A stretch of DNA of 64,000 nucleotides from Pseudisothecium myosuroides (lineage: Eukaryota > Streptophyta > Bryopsida > Hypnales > Lembophyllaceae), in NCBI GenBank assembly GCA_951799445.1, contig OX637287.1, positions 32,816,224 to 32,880,223 of the forward strand. The letters run 5' to 3'. Every line of letters begins with the position of its first letter. The stretch's first letter is position 1. Below the pieces are notes generated by a model. The model did no database searches and was not told where the DNA came from. It saw only the letters and a program-made list of their open reading frames with translations. A program made the position numbers and the translations under genes. Positions 12,401-24,716 of this stretch are shown piece after piece.

Positions 12401-14018
12401 AGTCCATAGTATTCTTAATCAATAAAGTTCTGTTGGAATCTGACCCAAAAGAAGGGTAATTAAGGTTTGGTGAAAGACAAATAACATACCGAGAATATTC
12501 CATACTGCAGCGAATGTACCCAGATACGATAGCCAGTGGATGGGAAAGCTGTTGATGATTGCTTGTGCAACCAGAATGCCTCCGTGAATTCCAATGACAA
12601 CATACTTGTTGGCAACGTATCCACCACCACTGGCTCCTCCGGTGCTAAGGAGAGCCATGACCGCTATCAACTGCGCCAAAGAGAAGTCGATGCTGGTCGT
12701 CACTGCCCATTGCCCCACCACATTGTACCTGAGATCAAAGTATGGTCATAACAGGGGTGTGCATAAGCTTAACCTAACATTCTCAAACAATGTCATGAAG
12801 AGAGGATGAGTGTGTTGCACTAACAAAGTATTGTTCCTGCTTGATTCTCTAGCCACTGATCTGCAACTATGTGCATCTATGCTTCTTTAATTTTATACCT
12901 CGACCTCCTCTTTGTTGTATCATTTGTCTAACTAATGGGAGAATGGGCATCAAGAATGCCCAAGATTCAGAGCCTCATCATCAATTCCAAGGTGTCACAG
13001 GGCCTCCCTGAAGACTGTTACGAAGTGACAGTCCTGGTTTTTTTAATTGATAACAAAATGGTGGCAGAGTATATTAGGGTATACCAGCCTGTAATCCAAG
13101 ATGCGAAAGGGCCCCATCTGGGGCCAGCCAACTGAGAGCTCCAGTAATAAAGCCCGCCTGATGTGGGAAAAGCGGAGCAAATCTCTGCCATTGCAGCGCC
13201 CACAAACAATGTAAACACCCCCACTATCAGCCACCCATAGACCATGGAGATCGTTCCTCCATATGTAAGTCCCGTGTTGAACAACGTCGTGATTCCTGTC
13301 AGTATGGAGATGATGGCGAACGAGAAAGCGAAGTTCGATATCACCCTGTGGTTTAAAAATTCAAAGCACAAACCAGGGTAGGGTCAGTCCTTGATATTGC
13401 CACTGATATGCGCCAGAACAAATTTAAGAAGAATTCAGTTTTAAGAAAAATCTAAAACAATCAAACACAAGAGTTCGTAACAGAACTTAGCGATCATCCC
13501 CTCTAGCTCACTGTAGGAGCGACCTAGTGTGAAAATTCAAAGCATTGGAATGTCCAGAGAAACTTTTGCCATGGAAATTCAAGAACTAAAAGGACGGTGG
13601 CATAGGATAAAACGTCCATTCTCGCCAAGAAAACCCTGCCTCTAAACACTAATCCCTACAGGACCAAGGATTCGTGGGTTTAAAATGTCTAAACAGACTG
13701 ATCATATTGTGAAAGTAAATGGGGTTAACATTGCAGGTCACTAGATTCAGTGCAGAATACTGCATGACTTGCTGAGAAATTCAAAGAAATTGAACAAAAG
13801 ATATTCTTGATCCCCATAAGACCTACTCAAAGATGCCGAATCTCTCCATCAGTTGTACATTCTAGTGTAATAAAGAACCAAAATAGAAGGTCTGGAACGC
13901 GAAATAGCAGATCAGTAAGCCTTCAGCGCAGAGAGGGGCAAGAATTAACATACGAGAGGTCACGTTTGAGCTCTTGTTTGTATCCAAGCTCATGGAGACG
14001 CTTCTGCCCAGAATCCAT
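9406..14018 (-). CDS. BAT1/GABA-permease-type amino-acid transporter, APC superfamily
   Basis: Minus-strand CDS exons: 14018-13954, 13345-13085, 12728-12490, 11672-11491, 11185-10896, 10252-10123, 9783-9406 (TAG stop). Their lengths sum to 1545 nt, or 514 residues, with phases matching at all six junctions. The length agrees with Arabidopsis BAT1, about 516 residues. The start is gccATGG, giving [20 protein letters not shown], the usual N-terminal motif of this family. Following segments fit the APC fold: a first membrane helix [18 protein letters not shown], then the loop [35 protein letters not shown] at residue 250 after helix six, [20 protein letters not shown], and the C-terminal [10 protein letters not shown]...ARKWFKGPV. 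Twelve membrane helices are expected. The family moves amino acids or GABA across plasma or organellar membranes; substrate and location cannot be read from sequence. No broken codons were seen, so the gene looks intact. Confidence 0.95.
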
Positions 14019-15666
14019 GGCGGACGAAACCGACTTCATACCTCTCAATTCTACAAAAACCCACAAAACCCCGCCAACAATCAAGTCCTCAACCTTGATT
14101 CAAGCAAGAACAACTCCTGAAACACGAATACAGAAAGCACATTTCTGGCTATGGACACTTGACCTGAACCACACAAAGCTTTACCAGTCCCTTGAAGAAG
14201 ACCAGTCAACTCCTCTTCGTCAGACATAATCACATACTCTCTTACGACTACAAAACCATCTTATTAATTATCCAACCCCTTCTAAGATCTAATCTTCCTC
14301 CCGCAAGCAGAAGTCAAACCGATAGTCAAACCGAGCAAACAAGCTCTCCTTCCCCGTTCTATTTCCAAGACATCCTCCTGGCGTAATCTAAAAACAGAAA
14401 AGCAACCTCCACATGCAGCTAGCGCGCGTTCATGATACCTGTCCAGATTGCGCAACCCAACACCCAGATGTGTTGGACCCCAGCCGGTTTCCCAAATCAC
14501 GAGCCACTTAATTATTCCGTAAGGTTGAGTGTGACCCAAGTTAGCAACAACTGTTACTACGTACTACGGAGTCGTCACATTGCAGACAATGCAGAGACGA
14601 AGAGGCAAGGCAAGCCAACCGTCCTCAGAACAGTTGCAGCAAGCAATTAGTGTTGACACACAATAGCCATGGATGCAACTTGCAGGTGAATCATCAGCAA
14701 TTAAAATAAGTGGGATTCAAGGGCATTAGGAGAGCCTGGAATAAAGTCTTGACGACATGTGCCAGATTGGTGCCCCAGGAATGTTGCGTGAGGAATCAGG
14801 ATGTTGGACGAGCGCACGATTGTTTACAATAGTTTTATTGTTTTGTTTTGATTTGATTTGACACAAACAGAACGGAATTTCATTGCCAAGGTACGATTAT
14901 TTAGTATTGAGAGGACTTGCTTTGCTCCCTTTTGTTTGCAATTGATGCTGCAGCAGGATTTCTGGGGAAAGTTTTTAAAATTTGAGAAAAACAAGGTATT
15001 TTAAAATGGTGGTGTGCGGCTTTTCCACGGATGTGGGAGGGCTTTCGGACTAATTGGTTGGAGGGGGGAGTGTGAGAGGCGCCCGAAGCTAGCGGGATTC
15101 GGTATGAGCGGAGTGGCGCAATCGAAGTGCAGTTCGAGTGCGCATCTGGACATGGCGAAGGAATTAAGAGCGAGGAGCGCTCGTTTCCCCGAAGTCTGTG
15201 TGTGGGGTCGAAGCTACGGGCCTTTTTGATTCCGTAGGTTCGATGTACCGAATCTTTCTCTTTTCACACTGCCATGGACCAGCTGGTTGCTTGGGTGTTT
15301 ACAGAGGGACTGCCAGTGGTCTACACGCCTCCGAGGCACTTTGCAAGCTGACCAATTTTATTTTATTTTATTTTATTTTATTTTATTTTATTTTTTAAAA
15401 CACATAGACAATTTCCATTGGTAAAGGGAAACAGTACACAGAATCGATGCGGAAATCTTTACATTTTCTAAAGCATTTTCTGCACTATTTTCAATCTTTT
15501 CTTCTTCTTTTTTTTGAACAAAAGGCAAGAGAAGCATGGAAAGAGCCAAAGAGTAGGCAGAGAAGAAGCTACAAGACAAAGACAAAGACAAACTGAACCA
15601 AAGGCCAAGGCCCAAGCCCCAAACCACCACCAAGTGAACAAAAGGAACTATCCAACGCTTAGTTAA
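14019..15666. other. Upstream region of permease gene and intergenic DNA
   Basis: The first few hundred bases above 14018 should hold the permease 5' UTR and promoter; no clear TATA box was fixed. Reading frames around 15014-15398 lack recognisable domains. A (TTTTA)n tract lies at 15356-15395. Confidence 0.4.
15356..15395. repeat. (TTTTA)n microsatellite
   Basis: About seven consecutive TTTTA pentamers, ending in a poly-T run. Confidence 0.95.
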
Positions 15667-16598
15667 CCCCTAAAGGCCCAAGGCCTTTTCTCTGCCAAAA
15701 AACACTCAAAACTGCCATCTCTATAGCAAGGAGTAAAAAAATTTGAAAAATGTTTTTTTTGCACATCTAACTGTAGGATCTCACACCTAACTAGTATGAG
15801 AATGTGTGGAAAAAATTTCATAATTTTTGACCGCTCAGATTGCAAGATACCCGCGTTTAAAGTGGAAAAAACAAGTATTTTAGCACATTGCGGGACTGGA
15901 GTTTTTGACTTTAAACATTTTTAACTTAAAATTTTTGCACTACAGAGTTTGAGCTTCAAATCTTTATAATGGAGAATTGAGTTGAGAGTCTAGGAAAAAA
16001 TATATATTCAAAAAAACTTAATTATCATTCCTAAAAAAATTATTAAGTAGAAGTAGGTATGAGATAGAAGGAAAATCTAAAATATTAATATATTTTAGAT
16101 GGAATTAAAATTCACTAATCCCAATGGTGAGATTGTTCTAGCAAGTAAACTAAACCATGGGAATTTTTTTTTTTGAAAAATTGCAAAAATAGCATTTAGA
16201 AATGAATCCTACAAGTTATTTTTTTCAAGAAGATCCTCTAACTGCCCGAAAAACAAGAATGTCCATAATTTTCTCATAACAAATCCAAATGAAATGAATC
16301 AAAGCCTTCTAGATAGAAAAAAATATAATCTACAAGAAAAAAAATATTTTTAAACAAAAATCAAATTTTTGTCAAATTTTTTTTGCTGCCCAGACTGCCC
16401 AGTTACGAAAAAAAGTAACATATTTGGCCATAACTTTTGACTCCTATTTTCAAATGTGCTGAAATTTGGTGCATATGAAAGATATTCCTCGCGCCGACCT
16501 TCTATTAAAATTTCATCTTAAAATATGAAAATCTCTAGTCACACGTACCTACCCAAAATTTCTATACAACCAAAAAATGCATGCCGGTCCTTTAGGGG
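15667..16598. mobile_element. TTAA-flanked transposon, family A copy 1 (non-autonomous, 932 bp)
   Basis: The ends are CCCCTAAAGGCCC and, inverted, CCCCTAAAGGACC. TTAA lies directly outside both ends (15663-15666 and 16599-16602). The interior aligns with 19826-20734 over its whole length, for example CACTCAAAACTGCCAT near the left end and GGAGAATTGAGTTGA in the middle. There is no transposase frame. TTAA target duplications with CCC-starting, roughly 13-bp inverted repeats are the signature of piggyBac; Kolobok also uses TTAA. Confidence 0.8.
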
Positions 16599-16602
16599 TT
16601 AA

Positions 16603-17765
16603 AAAAATCCAACTCCGGATGACTTCGATCAAGTTGACCACTTTCATATGTGATAAATCTTGCAGTGAGAGTACAGTAATTTCTTCGTGCACTAAGGTAC
16701 GAGGCTCAAAAATGGCACATCTAAGGGCTGGTCCATAGTTCGGGGAGAAATTTTAGCTTAACCGGCTAAGATCCTAGACCAACCGGTTGTCTAGAGTATA
16801 CTTTGGCTAGGCCTTAAGAAAATAAAGAATATTATCTTATTTTCTTCTTAAGTGATTGGTTTTTTTGCGAAGATTTTGAACTCAATTAGGCAATTCTAGA
16901 TTTCAACCGGCTAACTTGTAACTTAATATTGGACTGGTCCGCCTTTTTCATGTATTTCCTTCTACGAGAATATTTTTAGCTCATTTTTCAGACAATGAAA
17001 AATAGATGAGGAATCTAACGGAAGTGGTTTCGTATTTTTCCAAGAACTTTTCAATTTTTGAATTACGCATTTTCAAACGAGTTGGGTCATAGGTCCCTAT
17101 TTATGACCCTAAGTCTTTCATAAACGGTTCACTTGCAATTCTAAAGAAAGATGGGAAAAGCGAAGAGAATGATTGGCTCTTGCAATTAATAATATTTCAT
17201 TCATTGATTCATTCAACGACTATAAAGGTCAATTTTAAAACCACCTCATGTCCATTTCACAGTCATTTATAGGTTCCGCCCGTGCCATTTTAGAGCCTCC
17301 TACCTTGTTGTAGCAATTAACAATTTGCCAGAGAAACGCCTCATCCAGCTTTATTACTTCATACTTTTTGATTAAATTACTTATCCAATTCCAATTTTGT
17401 ATACATGTACTATGGACAGATGCTCGGTACATTCCAAGTCAACACATAAATTTCCATATTCTTTGCTTTGTGTTGAGATCAGTTTCATTGTGGGCTACTT
17501 AGAGCATCGCCACAGCTGCTCCAAATGTGGCGAAAACCCAGAGAGTGGCCATGCCCGGCCAATTTAATGGCCCTACGGTACGCACGGCGAGGGCCCAAAG
17601 ATGGCCGGGCACGGCCAAATTTGATGAACACCTGGCCAAATTGTATGTCTTACTCGCGGCTCAATATGGACTACTTTTGCCCTTATTTACAATTATCGAG
17701 GTACTTTTTGAATGTTCCAAGGCGCTTTTGTCTCAGCATTGATGAGGTGATGCAAGGTGGCGCTA
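16603..17765. other. Intergenic, with one end of a family C MITE
   Basis: No gene was seen. A family C type end (inverted: AAGGTAGGAGGCTC) lies near 17284-17306, and its partner end is unclear. The sequence 17500-17700 is GC-richer, without a recognised coding region. Confidence 0.35.
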
Positions 17766-18885
17766 TCAAGGCTGCTATTTTGTGAGCGTGTGAGCCTAAG
17801 CTTGTGAGCTTGAGCTTGTGAGCATGTGAGCATATAATTTTTTAGAGATTCCATCTAAAATTTTTGGTCAAAACTTATTATTTTTAATAAATTTTAATAC
17901 CTATTATTATGAACCTATTATTGTGGACCTATTACCTTGGTCCCTTGAACAACCTTGAAATTGCTTGAGGTTGTTCCATTAAGATTTTGATTTTTATGAT
18001 CACTGCCCTCTTATTGTTGGTTACCTCTCAGCGATGAGGGAGCCCTCTAGCTGCGAAAAAAAAATTTAATTTAAAATTTATTAAAAAAAAATTCCCCCTT
18101 CCGTGGCTAGGGGGCTCCCTCGGCGAGGGGAGACCAACACCAAGATGAGAGTGATCATAATCTCAACGGCACAACTTTAGTCAATTTCAAACAAATTCTA
18201 TTAATAACCATTTTTTTTCCTTCTTAAAATCTAGTGATTTAAGTTCTTTCCACACATAATGAATTCTTATCAACAAATTTTAAAAATAGAAGTCTAAATA
18301 AGTCCATCGACCTGAAAATCAAGAACAAAGTGTTGGCATACTCCTATTGCCCCTAAGAAGATCCATAATGCTACAAGACAATGATAAACCAAAATAAAAT
18401 TCATGTGACAAAGATCATTAGATTAAAAATAATTCTTATCAACAAATTTTTTTTTTACAATAGTGCATCAAGAGAAAATTATTGGTATTCTCCCATCAGC
18501 CCTAAGATGACCCACGTCGCTATAGGACAGTGATCAACCAATATTATATACAAACTTATTTCCATTTCTATTCATCTTTCACATCAATTGAGTTCATCAT
18601 TTTTCATAATGTATACTTCTAATATTTTAGACAACACTGAAAATTATAATTTTCATCTAAATTCTACATAACCACGGTAATAGGTCCACGGTAATAGTTC
18701 CAAAGTAATAGATACTAAAATTTACTAAAAATGATAAATTTTGACCAAAATGTTTAGATGGAATCTACTTTTAGAAATATTATTAAGTTTTCTAGTGCTT
18801 CTTCAAATTTCTGAGCTCAACGCTCACATAATCCCTGCTCAACGCTCATAGGCTCATGCTCGCATACTCACAAAATAGCACCGCT
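17766..18885. mobile_element. Long inverted-repeat element, ~1.1 kb, hAT-like at most
   Basis: The left end carries GCTGCTATTTTGTGAGCG and the right end, inverted, GTGCTATTTTGTGAGTA. Both are followed by clusters of GTGAGC/GAGCATG subterminal repeats and then by matching segments (ATTCCATCTAAAA, TTTTGGTCAAAA, CCTATTACC) reaching to a second GC-richer inverted pair at about 18000-18155. Subterminal short repeats recall hAT elements, but no 8-bp duplication could be established. Exact ends are uncertain. Confidence 0.5.
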
Positions 18886-18899
18886 AGTGGTGCTATGGG

Positions 18900-19676
18900 G
18901 CTTGTGCAAACCCGGTTCCCCATGTTTGTAGCCCATGTTGCGGTGGGACGGAGGCGGAACACACGGGCCAAGCTCATGCAATTGGCACACCAAATGCGCC
19001 CTTTCCCCGTCTCAACTGTGGGGATGTTCTTACCTTGCTATTATCTTGACTTCTACAATTTTAAGGCAAAACCACTCATTAGGTAAAATTTCAGACATGT
19101 AGAAGGCTGTTTTACTACATGTAGTAGTGCAATGATAGGAATGAATATATATAAATTGAACCCATGTGATGCCACATCAAATTGGTGATTATTGTCTTTT
19201 TATTTTTTTATTTTTCAAACAAAACTTATTTAAAAAAATGTTTTTTTAATTTTTCCTACAATTGCACCTTGGCCAAAAACCAAATGGCCTTTTACGGGGT
19301 CTAAATTTTGGGCCTACATAAGGTTGCAAGTCTACATGGCAGCACTACAATTAGAACGGAATTTTTTCTTTTTTTTTCTTTTTTTCTTTTTAGGAATCTA
19401 CTAGTGCCACATAAAAAAAAACATCATTTTTATTTTATTTTTTTGTATTTGCATCGTGGCTGCACCGAAAATGAAAATCAAACGATCTTGTGTAGGGCTC
19501 AGATTTTTGTAATACTAAAGCTTGTTTTTTCTTGTGCTATCAAAATTTTGCTTTAACAAATTAAGGTGCAAATTTTGTAAGAGCTTATTTTCCATGTGCG
19601 TATCATGCCTTGAGGTAATGGCTATAAAATTAGGAAATCTTCTGTTTTCTATTAAATTCTATATATTTTGTTTTGA
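18900..19676. other. Intergenic, no gene seen
   Basis: A short frame at 18856-19086 runs out of the preceding element and lacks any known motif. The rest is T-rich. Confidence 0.4.
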
Positions 19677-19825
19677 AGGCTAAATATCAAACCACCATAA
19701 TCATTAAAGAACATTGCATTTGTTGATTAAAAAATTGAACAAATGAAATCCTCCACATTTACAGTTCTAAAATCTCTCGTAGGTTCAATTTTGGCCTCTT
19801 GACTGTTTAAAATGTGTTACATTAA

Positions 19826-20734
19826 CCCCTAAAGGTCCAAGGTTTTTTTCTGCCAAAAAACACTCAAAACTGCCATTTCTAAAGCAAGGAGTAAAAAAAT
19901 TTGAAAAATGTTTCTTTTGCAAATCTAATCATATGATCTTACACCTAACTAGCTTGAGAATGTGTGGAAAAATTTCAGAATTTTTATATCTACATTTAAA
20001 GTGAAAAAAACAAGTTTTTCATCACATTGCGGGACTAGATTTTTTGACTTTAAATATTTTTAACTTAAATTTTTCGCACTACAAAGTTTTGAGCTTTAAA
20101 TCTTTATAGTGGAGAATTGAGTTGAAAGTCTAGGGAAAAAAAAAATTCAAAAAAACTTACTTATCATTCTTAAAAAAATTGTTAAGTAGAAGTAGGTACA
20201 AGATAAAAGGAAAATCTAAAATATTCATATATTTTAAATGGAATTAAAATGCACTAATTCCAATGGTGAGATTTTTTTAGCAAGTAAATCAGACCATGCA
20301 AAAAAAAATTTGAAAAATTTGAAAAATTGCATTCAGAAATGAATCCTACAAGTTATTTTTTCAAGAAGATGCTTTAACTACCTGAAAAACAAGAATGTCC
20401 ATAACTTTCTTATAACAAATCCAAATGAAATGAATCAAAGCTTTCCAAATAGACAAAATTATAATCTATGAGAAAAAAATATTTAAAAAAAAAACACCAA
20501 ATTTTTGCAAATTTTTTTTTTGTTGCCCAGGCTGCCCCCCGTCCCTTGTTTTGAGCTTATTTGGTCATAACTATTGTTCCCGGGCACCGATTGTGAAAAA
20601 AATTATATTCCTACAAAGCTTATCAGTTTTTTTATCTTCAAAAAAAAATTCAATAAATCACAACAAAAATTCAGCCTGTAGGAACCTGCCCGAAATCCCA
20701 TTTGTCCCTCGAAGGGACAATGGGCCTTTAGGGG
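19826..20734. mobile_element. TTAA-flanked transposon, family A copy 2 (909 bp)
   Basis: The ends are CCCCTAAAGGTCC and, inverted, CCCCTAAAGGCCC, flanked by TTAA at 19822-19825 and 20735-20738. The related repeat at 6880-8600 preserves the empty site with a single TTAA (read inverted, GTGTTGCATTAAACC), which proves insertion with TTAA duplication. Near the right end a GTCCCT/AGGGAC hairpin lies at about 20704-20718. No transposase frame. Confidence 0.9.
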
Positions 20735-21520
20735 TTAAACTGGCTTCATTAAACTATTCGAGCAACTTCAAATAGTCCTCAAGGTTTTCCTTTTTCCATA
20801 AAAAAAAACTTGACTTGAAACAAAATATGTTGGGCTTATACTATTGTCTAACACTTTCAACTATGCTCGATTGCAAATTCAATTCAGAGACCTCATATAT
20901 ACAAATGCCATGTACAATCCATGCCTTCTTTGTACTAATGTTCCACCCAACTTTTGATTTGTATTTGTTGTCTATAGAATGGTGATGTGCAACATAATTT
21001 CATCCATATATAGTTTTTTTATTATATCTTGTCCTCCCAATAGTTTGATAGAGGAAGTTTAATTGACAACTTTACAAATCGTGTTTGACGGAGAGGTTCA
21101 AGGGCTCTAAAGTCAATGTACAAGAGAGAATTCTTCCATGCAAGACAAAAGTGCAAATGTTCATCCTTGGAATTTGTGCAAAAAGGGGAGGTCTTGCCCA
21201 ATACTTTGACCTCCACTAAGTGCTTTTGGGATTTTTTAAATAGATGATCCACAATGTACCAAAAGGGATGATTTCCACAATGACCAAACCATCTTTATAG
21301 GATTTATCTCCAAAGGATTCGGGGTGTTTTTCACAAAACATATCCAAAATTGCACTTTCTAGTGCATTGAGTATAATTGAAATATAAAAACATTTAAAAA
21401 AAATTTCAACCGCACAAATTTGTACTAGACTACTAAAGAAATTTGCGGAAGAAAGCTTAGCCCATTTGACCTCGTAGATTGTTACACTATAATGTTTGAA
21501 AGTTAAAAGGAAATAAATTT

Positions 21521-22253
21521 GGGTGAATGCAAGAAACACCTACCGATTTTGTTGCGTTTTTACAGTACTCATGATTTTTCTTCTGGAGTACTATAAAATT
21601 AGAAAAATAATTTTTAAAAAACCAAAAAAATATGTCTATCGTATACACCTTTAAGATGAAGGTAACCACCAAAGGAAATGCATAGAAAAATTCTTTAAGC
21701 TAGAGAACTAAAAAAGTGCCAAATCTCAAGAAAATGGCTATTTTGATGTATAAATTAGTTAAAAATAGGAAACAAAATTAAATACATAAAATAAAAATTG
21801 GGCATTTGTAACAACTCTATGGAGATGGTCATTCATCCAAGAAAACTCCAAAATAATATTTTATATGTTTCAAAATGTAAGCAGAAAGAAGCGCACTTTG
21901 TGGACTTCCACACTACATACAATTAACTATTTTTAGAATTCCTTCCCTGCGTAGCTACAAGTCTACTAGAAGACCATGCCCTCCAAATTTCAGCTCAAAA
22001 TTTATTTTTTTGGGTACTAAATAGTACCCAAACCCTCTAAATTGGCAAATGTGACATATAATCGGGGGCTATTTTTGGATAGTAAACTATTTTTGAAAAT
22101 TACAAAAAATTAGGCAAGGTGTATAATAGTCATGAGTACTTTACCTATAAATCTTGAGTCATTTGGAGCTAGAACGCAAAAGTTATAGCCAAAAAACTAA
22201 TCAAAACGCAAGGTGTGATGCAAAATAGGTACATGTGTTTCTTGCCTTCACCC
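21521..22253. mobile_element. 4-bp-TSD transposon, family B copy 1 (733 bp)
   Basis: Inverted ends GGGTGAATGCAAGAAACAC and GGGTGAAGGCAAGAAACAC are flanked by ATTT on both sides (21517-21520, 22254-22257). The related repeat at 6880-8600 has the uninterrupted site with a single ATTT. Four-base duplications are used by Sola-type elements, among others, but no transposase is present to confirm a superfamily. Confidence 0.88.
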
Positions 22254-22805
22254 ATTTTAGGCCCTATACAACAGGATTAGCATAGTTTGACTCAACTTTA
22301 GGAACTTGGATCATTGGGGAGGTAGTTGTGCAAGTTTGTCGCATGCTAGTTTTTAAAAATAATGGAGGTGTAAAATAAATCCAAAACCATCTTGCACTCA
22401 AAGGATGTCCAAAAATGCAACTACATGAACAGAATTTTAATTGTTTTTGGAGAATCAAAATTTCAACAATCAACGTAAATCTTCTTTTTTCTAAATTAAG
22501 ATAATTTTTAAAACATCTCACGAATTTACACTAGAGTTTGTGCTAGAGGTTTTGAATTGTTCAAAAACTGCCATTTTTAGTGCAGTGAGTAAAAAATGGA
22601 AAAAAAATCATTTTCAACTATAAATTAGTTTGTTATACTACTTTGAGAATGTGTGAAAAAATTCAGTCTATTTGGCTTCATAGATTGCGAGATACAAATG
22701 TTCAAAGTTAATGGAAAAAAATTCACTACTTATCTAACAACTTGCCTCCTCTATTAGCACTCTATCCAAAGCTACTTGCCGACTTTCAAACCCCATAACT
22801 TTTTA

Positions 22806-24239
22806 CTTAGGCCCCCGGTTGGAAAAAAGAATTATATATTCAAAAAGCTTGTAGAAATGTGCATCTTTGGTAAAAATTTCAGTATCATCTGCTCAAAATT
22901 AACTTCATATAAATCTACCAATGCTTTCAATAAGCTCCACGGAAGCGTAAACACAAGAGACGTACACAGTCATCTTATGGTCATTGCCCAACTTCAAGGG
23001 CTTCCTAAAATCTATAAAACTACTTTTTTGAAATTTTATATTTTTTTCATGTAAATTGTCAAGTTATCTTTCCATAGCCAAAAAAACTATTGTTTGGACA
23101 AAAATTCTATTATGGATGATTTTTCAAGGAATGCTCATTGAAGATTGTCTTGGGTTCGAGACCTAGCCAATGAGAGGTCATCCTAAGAAAAAATATTTCA
23201 TATGTAGTACTAGTAGGCAAGGCCTAATTGGTTGGTAAAAAAACTTAATGGACTTGGTCAAGTGGAATTCTTTTTTATCCTAGTGTACCTCCATTGACTA
23301 CAAGGTTTTATAAGTAATAATCTATTTTTCTAATACTTGTGAAAATTGGCATGCATATTCTTAACTATTCATTAATGCATCTCGTAAAAGAAATGTCAAA
23401 CTTTACATTCATGGATATTTTGAAATATGGCCCTCCTGAAGTCATTTTGTTTGAGGAAAAAACTATTGTTTTTAAAAAACTAAACTTTGATTGCAAATAT
23501 CTCAAAATCCATACAATCATAATTTTTGAAAATTGGGAGGGTTATTTGCTTTGATAGAAATGAAAAAGATCCTATGGTCAAATCTTTAAAATAATTAATG
23601 GCTCTAAGAAACATTTTTTTTGTTGATATGTAGACTAAACGACAATTTGGCGGTAATTTTGGAGGGAGGATCTTTTGAGATCTCTAGGGGGGTAATCCTT
23701 AAAGGCTTGAGGATTTTGAGCATAATACAAATATATTATAAATTAGAAGTTTTATAAATTTTTTGAATTTTGCATCAAAAAAATAATGTTAAGCATTAAG
23801 AGTAGAAAAAATCTTTATGGTCAAATTTTCAAAACTATATATAGATTTGTTTCAAATGAATTTTAAAGATTTAATTTCAAAAACTCACCACAAATATAAT
23901 TATGATCTTGAGCATTTGAATTTTTGTAATGAATGGTCAAAATTGTATATTTCAATTGATTTGTGAAAAAAGCATAAAATTAAATGATGAGAACATCAAC
24001 ACTTTCTCCAACTAGCAATCCTCGCTTCCCGTGGTCACATCTTACAAAGTAGAGGAAACTTGGAGTATTTGTGATCCCTTGAACCAACCTTAGTGTAAAT
24101 TGGCCCTAAAGTGCATTGGAATTGCCTTTCACTTGCCAATAAGGTCCAACAAAAAAAAAAAAAATTTAATAAGATTAACTATGCTCATTTGGTATTCAAT
24201 TGGTGTCCATTATGGAAGCCCTTGCATAGAATCTAAGTT
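22806..24239. other. AT-rich intergenic, no gene seen
   Basis: Scattered short frames without splice linkage or recognised motifs. Confidence 0.5.
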
Positions 24240-24563
24240 AAGGTAGGAGGTTCTAAAAGCGCTCAGGCTCTAAAATCGCCCACCTCCTCAAATGTACACT
24301 ATTTGTACACGTTACTTTTTCATAGCCTTCAACAATATACAAACAATGTTCATTCAAGGAGGTGGACGATTTTAGAGCCCTATGCTATTTCAACTTCAAA
24401 ATTTCATACCTAATTCCACAAAGCTCCAAAAAACATGAAACGACTTGGATTAGATGCCAATTCCACTTGTCCTTCAAGAAAAATTTATCGAAAAATATTT
24501 CAAGAAGTTTCACCTCCCCAAAATTCAGTTTCAGCTCTTAAATGAGCGATTTATGGACCTCCT
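24240..24563. mobile_element. Family C MITE, copy 2, next to bL12m promoter
   Basis: The left end is AAGGTAGGAGGTTCTAAA; the right end, inverted, is AGGAGGTCCATAAA. An internal inverted pair (GGCTCTAAAATCG and its complement) lies at about 24266-24380. The right half matches 5665-5862. It ends immediately before the less AT-rich upstream region of the bL12m gene. Confidence 0.6.
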
Positions 24564-24636
24564 CTGAGAGCCCGTATGGCATCCTTCCACTTCCACTTCC
24601 ATCCGAGAAAAAGATCATCCATCCCCCAAACCCCAA

Positions 24637-24716
24637 AATCTACACCCGTGTGAATGTACTCGAATCTACACCCATGTGAATGTACTCGAAATCTACACCC
24701 GTGTGAATCTCCTTGA
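24637..24716. repeat. Three tandem 26-27-bp units
   Basis: Three copies of a unit beginning AATCTACACCCGTGTGAAT start at 24637, 24663 and 24690, in the upstream region of the bL12m gene. Confidence 0.9.

Larger units (their letters stand above)
19677..22805. repeat. 1.7-kb dispersed repeat, inverted, permuted and split by two insertions
   Basis: Segments 19677-19825 and 20739-21060 match the reverse complement of 7430-6880. Segments 21110-21520 and 22258-22805 match the reverse complement of 8600-7610. The gaps are exactly the family A and family B elements. A plain inversion would give the opposite order of the two parts, so this copy is circularly permuted relative to the one at 6880. Confidence 0.7.

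Noticed and set aside
14282..14539. Minus-strand frame upstream of the permease start
   Set aside because: No in-frame link to the permease and no motif; probably 5' UTR or promoter.
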